The notes beneath the pieces were generated by a model, which was given only the letters and a program-made list of their open reading frames with translations, was not told where the DNA came from and did not search any database. Made by a program: the position numbers and the translations under genes. From the NCBI GenBank assembly GCA_018268775.1, contig JAFDVV010000030.1, forward strand, positions 1-63,368: a stretch of 63,368 nt of DNA. Reading direction: 5' to 3'. This document shows positions 29,028 to 35,488 of the stretch, piece by piece; the stretch's first letter is position 1; each line of letters opens with the position of its first letter. This DNA is from Acidobacteriota bacterium. GTDB lineage: Bacteria; Acidobacteriota; Terriglobia; Terriglobales; Acidobacteriaceae.

Positions 29028-30395
29028 GTGAGAAAAATTGTTATTACCCTTATCACAGCCTTAGTCGTCTCTGGCGCCGCATACGGTCAGAGTAAGACCA
29101 ACACTTCGAACGACAAGAAGCAGAGCAAGAAGGCCCTTGTCGACAACCAGATGGACCGCGTCACCGCGGCGGGTGAGGAAGACTCCGCGCTTGCGGCGAA
29201 CAATTCAACCGTTACGGAAAACAACACCGGCAGCGTCAATGTCTCCGGCAGCGTGCTGAACGGAGCCAAGGGCATCAACATGGTGAACTCGGCCGATGCT
29301 CTGGTCGCCAATGGCGTCAACGTCTACAACGGCAGCCTGACGACGCAAGCTAACAACGGCGGCGCCGATGTCGACCAATCCAACGATATCTCCCAATCGA
29401 GCGCGCGCGAAGCGACGCTGAAGGGCTACAAGCGCGGCGCAAACTCTCAGTTGAGCGTAACGAGCTCGTCGGACGTGACGAAGAGCAGCAGCAGCTCCGA
29501 TAGTCTTGACACCTCGAACACAAACACCTGGAACCACACCGAGACCGAGACCCTCAACAGGACGAGCAACAGCACGTCGTCCGATACCGCGAACGCTACC
29601 AAGAACTCCGCGGTGACGGAGAGCGCCAGCAAGTCCTCGTCGCTCGACACGACAGCGTCGGCCTCCGACAGCGCGAGCAAGACCAGCTCTTCGAACGACA
29701 CCTCGTCGGCCAACGCCACCAGCGCAACCGCATCAAGCGGAAGCGGCGGCAGCTCCTCGTCGGGTGGCAATTCAACCCACACCAATAGCGCTTCGGGCGG
29801 CGGAGCCACTTCGTCGACCGCGGGCAACCAGACCAACGCTCTGACGACCTCGGGTATCGGGTCGGCCACCAACGCGACCAGCGGAAGCTCCAGCACCGAT
29901 GCCGATGCATCCGCAGCCAACAACGCCGCGCAGAACGCCTCGTCGAAGAGCACGAAGGACGCTGCACAAGCCGCTGCGTCCGAAACCAACGCAAGCACCA
30001 ATGCAACGACGGCGTCGAAGACCGACGCTTCCACCTATGCCACCTCGGAGACCGAGACCACGGCGAAGAGCAGCACGGCCACACGCTCGACAAAGGATGC
30101 GAAGGCCTCCGCTGAGCACTCGGTCAAGTCGTATCACAAGGTCTACAACGTAGAGGGTGCAGTCAGCTTCGACTCAGCCTCCGCGCAGAATGTGGCGGTG
30201 GACGGATCGACCGTGACGGCGACCAACAACTACTCCGTAACTCTGGCTGGAACCGCGATGCAGAACGCAACGGCGATGAACATCGTCAACGCGGCCGGCG
30301 GCATGGTTGCCAACGGAGTCAACGTGGCGCGGACGTCGAACATGAACTCGACCCCGAGCCTCTCGCAGTCCAACAGCATCAGCCAGGTCCGCTAA
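29028..30395 (+). CDS. Exported Ser/Thr/Asn-rich protein, putative functional-amyloid subunit (FapB/FapC-like)
   Basis: A 455-residue protein with a signal peptide (IVITLITALVVSGAAYG). A short basic region and the motif LVDNQMDRVTAAG (37-49) follow. Repeat 1 (about 57-123) and repeat 2 (391-455, at the extreme C-terminus) share STVT, the MVNSADALVANGVNV / IVNAAGGMVANGVNV block and QSN-[DS]-ISQ. Between them lie about 245 residues made almost only of Ser, Thr, Ala, Asn, Asp and Lys. Asn-rich repeats joined by low-complexity linkers are the design of the Pseudomonas amyloids FapB and FapC. The neighbours (C39 peptidase, barrel porin) match FapD and FapF. Amyloid function is inference from architecture and context. 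Confidence 0.72.
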   Translation: MRKIVITLITALVVSGAAYGQSKTNTSNDKKQSKKALVDNQMDRVTAAGEEDSALAANNSTVTENNTGSVNVSGSVLNGAKGINMVNSADALVANGVNVYNGSLTTQANNGGADVDQSNDISQSSAREATLKGYKRGANSQLSVTSSSDVTKSSSSSDSLDTSNTNTWNHTETETLNRTSNSTSSDTANATKNSAVTESASKSSSLDTTASASDSASKTSSSNDTSSANATSATASSGSGGSSSSGGNSTHTNSASGGGATSSTAGNQTNALTTSGIGSATNATSGSSSTDADASAANNAAQNASSKSTKDAAQAAASETNASTNATTASKTDASTYATSETETTAKSSTATRSTKDAKASAEHSVKSYHKVYNVEGAVSFDSASAQNVAVDGSTVTATNNYSVTLAGTAMQNATAMNIVNAAGGMVANGVNVARTSNMNSTPSLSQSNSISQVR

Positions 30396-30398
30396 CGA

Positions 30399-30445
30399 CG
30401 GGCGCGGCGCAGGGAGTGGCCATGCTTGGCCGCTTCCCGCGCCCG
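30399..30445 (+). terminator. GC-rich hairpin between the first two genes of the operon
   Basis: CGGGCGCG ... CGCGCCCG outer stem with GGGA/TCCC and TGGCC/GGCC-type inner pairing around ATGCT. No T-run follows, so it is more likely a partial terminator or mRNA-stability hairpin. It could raise the amount of the first product over the downstream export genes. Confidence 0.45.
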
Positions 30446-30477
30446 CGTTCGCCGAATCGTGAATTCAAGGAGCGATT

Positions 30478-30882
30478 ATGCGACGAATTCCAGTGATAGC
30501 GGGCATTCTGCTGCTAAGCACGGCTGGCCTCTGCCAGACTGGCGTTCAAAGACACGCCCGGCCCCTGAACGACGCCGCACTCGATCGAGTCACAGCCGGC
30601 AAGGTAACGGCTGCACTCTCCGACGGTGTGGTCAAGTTCCAGGGACAGACGCCTACTGCCAACGGTCTGGTTACGAGCTCGGGAACGCTTGCCGTTGAGA
30701 ATGTGCCCCTGGCCAACACCATGGGTACGCTCACCATCAACGGCAACGCGCAGCAGAACCTGAGTTCACTGATAAACATCAACGCCGTGAACTCGAAGAT
30801 CAACGTTCTGCTGAACCTGAACGTCAACATCAATTCGACTGTGGGCACGCTGACACAGTCCAACCTCAACGGGAAACACTGA
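30478..30882 (+). CDS. Small exported Asn-rich protein, putative minor amyloid component
   Basis: A 134-residue protein with a signal peptide (IPVIAGILLLSTAGLC). Directly after it is LNDAALDRVTAG (30-41), nearly the same motif as in the gene upstream. The mature part is rich in Asn, Val, Leu, Ser and Thr, and ends in alternating hydrophobic/Asn strands (LININAVNSKINVLLNLNVN, then TLTQSNLNGK) that look strongly beta-forming. Strong RBS AAGGAG with 5 bases spacing. Its stop overlaps the next ATG (TGATG). It may be a nucleator (FapB-like) or chaperone (FapA-like); I cannot decide which. Confidence 0.65.
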   Translation: MRRIPVIAGILLLSTAGLCQTGVQRHARPLNDAALDRVTAGKVTAALSDGVVKFQGQTPTANGLVTSSGTLAVENVPLANTMGTLTINGNAQQNLSSLININAVNSKINVLLNLNVNINSTVGTLTQSNLNGKH

Positions 30883-31577
30883 TGCACTTCCATTGGCCGA
30901 ATAAAAGCGGGGCGCTCGCGCTTATACTCGCGGGCGTCTCGCTCTTCGCGTCTCTGCCGGCACGTTCTCAAACCTGGGAAGACGAAGGTGTGCAAGGCGC
31001 GAGCAAAGCCATCCGCAGTCTGAAGGAGATTCGCGGAGAAGGCGTCGTGCGCCAGAAGTGGGACATGAGCTGCGGCGCCGCCGCCCTGAGCACGCTGCTC
31101 ACCTACGACTTCAAGGACAACACTCCCGAGACCGCCATCGTCGTCTGGATACTTCATCGCGTCGACCCGGTACGCGTCAGGGCGCGTGGAGGATTTTCGC
31201 TGCTCGATCTCAAGCGCTTCGCGCAGGCGCGCGGATACACCGCCGAAGGTTTCAGCGGCATGACGATCGAAGAGCTGGCGACGCAGAAGACATCCGTGAT
31301 TGTGCCGATACGCGTGAAGGGCTACGACCACTTCATCGTCGTCCGGCAGATCGTCGCGGGCCGCGTCATCGTCGCCGACCCCGGCTTCGGCAATCTCACC
31401 ATGAAGGTCGATCGATTCAAAGCGCTGTGGAAGGACGGCATCGTCTTCATCGTCCATCCGCCGACGGAGCTGATGCTGACGGAGAAGAGACCTGCAATGG
31501 CTTCGCGGCTCGTCCCCGACGAGACGATCATCCAGCGCCGCATCGACTCCATAACGCCGTCCAACCCTCTTTACTAG
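30882..31577 (+). CDS. Exported C39-family cysteine peptidase (FapD-like)
   Basis: A 231-residue protein with a signal peptide (LALILAGVSLFASLPARSQ) followed by a peptidase C39 domain. The oxyanion Gln58 and nucleophile Cys64 lie in RQKWDMSCGAAALSTLL. His150 is in GYDHFIVVRQ and Asp166 in ADPGFGN. C39 enzymes cut leader peptides after double-glycine-type motifs. Here there is no ABC transporter attached, and the domain is predicted periplasmic, as for FapD. Its start overlaps the previous stop by one base. It probably processes the two upstream products, which share a VTAG leader-like motif. Confidence 0.82.
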   Translation: MHFHWPNKSGALALILAGVSLFASLPARSQTWEDEGVQGASKAIRSLKEIRGEGVVRQKWDMSCGAAALSTLLTYDFKDNTPETAIVVWILHRVDPVRVRARGGFSLLDLKRFAQARGYTAEGFSGMTIEELATQKTSVIVPIRVKGYDHFIVVRQIVAGRVIVADPGFGNLTMKVDRFKALWKDGIVFIVHPPTELMLTEKRPAMASRLVPDETIIQRRIDSITPSNPLY

Positions 31578-31593
31578 CGACAGGTGCCCTGCA

Positions 31594-32940
31594 ATGACCC
31601 ACGGAATGCGGCGGACGATATCGAAACAAAGCATAGGGCCGGTCGCGGCGCGCATCGCGTGCATCGCGCTTTTGATCGCCGGTTGCGGCATCGCCGCGGC
31701 CTCGGGCGCGGAAGACCCGAACGGACAACACCAACCACAGCTTCAATCGCGAGAGGCTGAAGCCGCTCAACAGGTCCCTCCTTTGTTGCAGGACCCGATG
31801 AACGCCGCCATCACGCAGCGCCTGAACGACGCCCTGCGCGAGCGCGACGCCATCATCCGCAATCTGCTCGAGCGCGTGCAGGAGCTGGAGTGGCGAGTGA
31901 ACGGCGGGTTCACCACCGCGCCCAAGGACATCGCAGCGAAGCCGGCTGCGACGCGCGTGGGGGCGACGGCCTCCATCAACTCCGTGGTCACAAACTCCGG
32001 CTACGATGCCGAAGAGCGTCAGGCAAGCCAGGCACTGGACCAGGCGCTGCTGGTTCGCGGAGGTCTGCTTCTTCCTCCGGGAACGGTCGAGGTCGACAAC
32101 TCCGTCTCCTACTTCAGTTCGTCGTACGATCACCTCAGCGTCAATGGATTCGCGCTGCTGCCGGTGCTGGTCGTCGGCGACATCACCTCGCAGAGGGTTC
32201 GCAAAGACCTTGTGCTGCCAACCCTCACCGCGCGGCTCGGCCTTCCGTACAGGTTGCAGTTCGAGTCCTATGTCCCCTACGGCTACGAGCTGAACCGCAC
32301 CGTCGACACCAATAACGTGGAGACATCGCAGAGCACCTTCGGACTTGGCGACATCGCCTTCGGCCTCTCGCGGCAGTTGACCTTCGAGCACGGCCGCATG
32401 CCCGACCTTCTGGCCAACGTACGCTTCAAGACGACGACCGGAATCGACAGCTTCAATCTCAACAGCAACCAGACCGCGCTCGGCACCGGCTTCTATGCCC
32501 TGCAAGGCAACCTGACCGCCGCCAAATCGAACGACCCCGTCGTCTTCTTCGGCAACCTGTCTTATACGGCAAATCTGAGCGGTACACACTCCGTTCCCGA
32601 CCCGAACAACGCCGGGCAGATGGTTCCCGGGCGCTTCGATCCGGGCGCGGCGATCGGCTTTCAGTTAGGTTCGATCCTTGCGCTCAATCCCGAGACCTCG
32701 ATGACCATCGGCTGGGACCAGCGCTTTACGCGCGCGACCCTTCTGAACGGGCAGAGCATTCCGGCGTCATATCTCGTCGAGGGCTCGCTTCGCCTTGGCG
32801 CGTCGTACATGTACGCCGCGGGCAGGACCGTCGACCTCAGCTTCGGCGTCGGCCTGACCCCCGACACGCCGAACCTCCAGTTCTCGGTGTCCTTCCCCTT
32901 CCGCCGCACGCTGTGGAAGCCGCGAGTGGACGTCCATTGA
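31594..32940 (+). CDS. Outer-membrane beta-barrel secretion channel with N-terminal coiled coil (FapF-like)
   Basis: A 448-residue exported protein. After the signal (ARIACIALLIAGCGIAAASGA) comes a charged helical segment (MNAAITQRLNDALRERDAII, then RNLLERVQELEWRV, residues 69-102) typical of a coiled coil. The remainder is a predicted beta-barrel with repeating aromatic/Gly strands (TVEVDNSVSYFSSSYDHL, VVFFGNLSYTANLSG, LRLGASYMYAAGRTVDLSFG) and ends LQFSVSFPFRR near the C-terminus. This is the layout of FapF, the trimeric porin that exports amyloid subunits. The start follows the peptidase stop by 16 bases, with AGGTG seven bases upstream. A Phenol_MetA_deg-type porin is the alternative reading. 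Confidence 0.72.
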   Translation: MTHGMRRTISKQSIGPVAARIACIALLIAGCGIAAASGAEDPNGQHQPQLQSREAEAAQQVPPLLQDPMNAAITQRLNDALRERDAIIRNLLERVQELEWRVNGGFTTAPKDIAAKPAATRVGATASINSVVTNSGYDAEERQASQALDQALLVRGGLLLPPGTVEVDNSVSYFSSSYDHLSVNGFALLPVLVVGDITSQRVRKDLVLPTLTARLGLPYRLQFESYVPYGYELNRTVDTNNVETSQSTFGLGDIAFGLSRQLTFEHGRMPDLLANVRFKTTTGIDSFNLNSNQTALGTGFYALQGNLTAAKSNDPVVFFGNLSYTANLSGTHSVPDPNNAGQMVPGRFDPGAAIGFQLGSILALNPETSMTIGWDQRFTRATLLNGQSIPASYLVEGSLRLGASYMYAAGRTVDLSFGVGLTPDTPNLQFSVSFPFRRTLWKPRVDVH

Positions 32941-33090
32941 AGAATCACAACCGAACGACAACTCCATGACAAACCGCAGCGCCGCCGGGCGTACGGTTGT
33001 CTCCAGTGCAAGCAGGTCCAATGAACCGGCCCTGCATCTGCTTCGGCGATGGAGTGTGCAATGGGCGACATCTCCATCGCCATTTTTCTT

Positions 33091-33480
33091 TCAGGCCGGG
33101 GCCGCCGCCGTCGCCAGCAGCGAGTGCAGCGTAATGTCTTCGAGAAAACTGATCTCGATCCGCAGCGTCAGAAGTTGATTCAGGTCGGCAGACCTCAAGG
33201 CGTTTCTTCGGCAGGTGCAGAGGCCGGTGAGCGCGAGATGAGACGACCGCGTAAGCTCAAGTCCGGCGGCAACGATGGCCCCATACAGGTCGACGATCGC
33301 ACGAAGCTGGGCCTCGACCCGCAGCTCCACCATGCTGGGCGAGAGCGTGCGCCGGTCAAGCACCCAGCCTCCACCATCGGCGAGGCCCGAAAGCAGTGCC
33401 GCCAGAATCTCCGCGCGGCCGTCGTAACTGAAGCTCTGGATTTCGAGCGCTTGCATCGAGTTTCGTTCCGCTCCGTTCAT
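33091..33480 (-). CDS. Small conserved-looking protein of unknown function
   Basis: A 129-residue frame on the strand opposite to its neighbours, divergent from acpS. The sequence (MQALEIQSFSYDGRAEILAA, later LRIEISFLEDITLHSLLATA) is well balanced, with alternating helix-forming stretches and two cysteines near residue 90. No signal peptide or known domain is visible. AGGGA lies about 9 bases before ATG 33480; ATG 33456 is an alternative start. I believe it is real from its composition and placement, but cannot name it. Confidence 0.5.
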   Translation of the reverse strand: MNGAERNSMQALEIQSFSYDGRAEILAALLSGLADGGGWVLDRRTLSPSMVELRVEAQLRAIVDLYGAIVAAGLELTRSSHLALTGLCTCRRNALRSADLNQLLTLRIEISFLEDITLHSLLATAAAPA

Positions 33481-33584
33481 ACTGATTTTTCCCTGACAGC
33501 TTCTTCATCGGAGCGCCGGGCTTGAAGCGTGACAGACGGCGCGGTACGGTGGTCATGTGACCGGCGTTGGGAAGAGGTAGGCAG

Positions 33585-33965
33585 ATGGTGCTTGGCGTGG
33601 GAACGGACCTGATCGAGATTGGCCGGATCGAAGAGAGCATCGCCCGGTTCGGAGAGCATTTCCTCGCGCGCGTCTTCACCCCGGGCGAGATCGCCTACTG
33701 CCGGATGAAGACAAAAAAATCCGCAGAGAGCTTTGCCGCGCGCTTCGCCGCAAAAGAGGCCGGAGCAAAAGCACTCGGCACCGGCATCAGCCGCGGCGTG
33801 AGCTGGAAAGAGCTTGAGGTCCGCCGTGAGCCAGGTGAGAGGCCGACGCTGCATCTCAGCGGCCGCGCCGCCGAGCGGGCCCGGGCCATGGGCGTGCAGC
33901 GGCTCTCGCTCAGCCTCTCGCATAGCCGTGACGTCGCCCTGGCAGTCGTCATCGCAGAGGATTGA
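33585..33965 (+). CDS. acpS: Holo-[acyl-carrier-protein] synthase
   Basis: Transfers 4'-phosphopantetheine from CoA to acyl carrier protein, activating fatty-acid synthesis. The 126-residue protein has the two hallmark motifs: VGTDLIEIGRIEESI (metal-binding Asp) and FAAKEAGAKALGTGI with the catalytic Glu-Lys region. A typical LSLSHSRDVALAVVIAED C-terminus follows. Start ATG 33585 (MVLGVGTD) is preceded by GAGGTAGG. It stands alone on the plus strand between the amyloid-like operon and an MCE protein. Confidence 0.95.
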   Translation: MVLGVGTDLIEIGRIEESIARFGEHFLARVFTPGEIAYCRMKTKKSAESFAARFAAKEAGAKALGTGISRGVSWKELEVRREPGERPTLHLSGRAAERARAMGVQRLSLSLSHSRDVALAVVIAED

Positions 33966-34133
33966 TCCCTCCCTGTCCGCGCATCGCCGCGCTCGCTGAA
34001 ACCTCGACGCAGTCTCGCGCATCCATACAGAAGCAAAGCACTTGAGACACGATGGCCTGACGCCGTTTTACGGAAAACAACCGGACGGAACCCGCAGGCC
34101 GTCATGTATCCTCAAACAGGTACAAGGAGAGCC

Positions 34134-35219
34134 ATGCCCAGCCAGCAGGAGGTACGATGGTCGCAACTGAAGGTCGGCGTCATCGTCGTCGTAGCTGCAA
34201 TCATCCTGGTAGCTCTGCTGTTCCTGATGACAAGCTCCGCGGGCCTCGGCATCTTTTCGCACAAGCTCACCGTCACGACGTACTTTGAAAACTCCGCCGG
34301 CCTGAAACCTGGTGCCGCCGTCAATCTGCAAGGCGTCACCATCGGAACGGTGAAGACCGTGACCGTCGTCTCTTCGCCCGAGCGAAAGCTGACTCCCGTG
34401 CAGGTCGTGATGAAGCTCAACCAGAAGTTTGCCGAATATCTCAGGAAGGACTCCAAGGCGTCGCTCTCAACGGTCGGCGTTCTGGGCGATACCGTCGTCA
34501 GTATCAACAGTCAGTTTGCCGTCGGCCCGCCTCTACGCGACGGCGACGAACTGAAGACCATGGAGACCCCCAGTCTGACCGATGTCGTCAAAGCGAGCCA
34601 GGGAACCATCGAGAGCCTCAACGCAATCCTGGCCAAGATGAACGCAATTGTCGACGGAATGCAGTCGGGCAAGGGTTCGCTTGGACAGTTGATCAACAAC
34701 CCCGACCTCTACAACAAGGTCAACGCAACGGTCGACGAACTGCACAAGCTCACGGTGAACCTGAATAACGGCAAAGGCTCCATGGGCAAGCTGATGAGCG
34801 ACGACACGCTCTACAACCACCTGAACGATACCGTGTCGAAGCTGGACAACATCGCCACCGATCTCGACAAAGGAAACGGTACCGCCGGAAAGCTGCTGAA
34901 GGACCCCTCGCTGTTCGACAACCTGAACTCGACCCTGAAGCATGCCAACTCGCTGATGGCCGACGCGGACGCGGGCAAGGGCGGCCTCGGCCTGGTCGCC
35001 AAAGACCCCAAATTCCGCAAGCAGTTGGATGACACCTTCACGCAGATCAATCAACTGGTGACTGGAATCAATCAAGGCCGCGGTACGCTGGGCAAGCTCG
35101 CGACCGATGACACGCTGCACACCAACATGAACAATCTGTTGACCAACAGCACCGACCTGGTCACGGCCATCCGGCAAAATCCGAAAAAATACCTCACCAT
35201 CCATCTGAAGATCTTCTGA
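34134..35219 (+). CDS. MlaD/MCE-domain protein with five exact 34-residue repeats
   Basis: A 361-residue inner-membrane-anchored periplasmic protein. One membrane helix (VGVIVVVAAIILVALLFLM, 14-32) leads to an MCE domain (LTVTTYFENSAGLKPGAAVNL to about residue 140), the lipid-handling fold of MlaD. After it, five repeats each begin G-[KNR]-G-[SGT]-x-G at residues 179, 213, 247, 281 and 315, exactly 34 apart. Each continues [KQ]L..DP.L...LN.T...L, a helical pattern that would extend a tunnel or coil. RBS AAGGAG fits ATG 34134. No MlaE or MlaF genes are nearby. Lipid transport between membranes is the family expectation. Confidence 0.87.
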   Translation: MPSQQEVRWSQLKVGVIVVVAAIILVALLFLMTSSAGLGIFSHKLTVTTYFENSAGLKPGAAVNLQGVTIGTVKTVTVVSSPERKLTPVQVVMKLNQKFAEYLRKDSKASLSTVGVLGDTVVSINSQFAVGPPLRDGDELKTMETPSLTDVVKASQGTIESLNAILAKMNAIVDGMQSGKGSLGQLINNPDLYNKVNATVDELHKLTVNLNNGKGSMGKLMSDDTLYNHLNDTVSKLDNIATDLDKGNGTAGKLLKDPSLFDNLNSTLKHANSLMADADAGKGGLGLVAKDPKFRKQLDDTFTQINQLVTGINQGRGTLGKLATDDTLHTNMNNLLTNSTDLVTAIRQNPKKYLTIHLKIF

Positions 35220-35488
35220 TTCTTCTGCCTCTCTGCAAGAAGCGGAAGAATTAAGAGTGTCCCCCTGCGCTCGCTCAGCAGGACACGGTCAAGGCAATAA
35301 GCAATGGATATTTCATCGGCACGGCCGATTGGCAGCGTTTTTGTGACCAAATGCGTCGCCCGCGAAGCCGATTGGGACAATGCTGTTTAATAGTACAAAC
35401 CATCCTTTGATCCGCTCAAGGATCAGAGAGCATGTTGACTCTGTCAACCAATAGAACCATGGAGCATTTGCAGCCCTCCAGGAGAGCC
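35220..35488. promoter_or_regulatory. Promoter/operator region of the M13 peptidase gene
   Basis: Two neat inverted repeats lie close to the start: TGATCC/GGATCA (35408-35425) and GTTGAC-TCT-GTCAAC (35434-35448), the latter 40 bases before ATG 35489. They are good candidates for regulator sites. A further imperfect hairpin (GTGTCC ... GGACAC, about 35258-35287) may end the MCE transcript. Confidence 0.4.

Noticed and set aside
29028..30882. Curli (csg) amyloid system
   Set aside because: The S-x5-Q-x-G-x-G-N-x-A-x-V-x-Q repeats of CsgA/B are absent and there is no csgG/csgE/csgF-like gene; the C39 peptidase and barrel point to Fap.
31594..31690. Lipoprotein signal (IAGC) in the barrel protein
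   Set aside because: The short IAGC match lies in a hydrophobic signal that continues to AAASGA, a plausible signal peptidase I site; a coiled-coil/barrel porin is not expected to be lipid-anchored, although this cannot be excluded.
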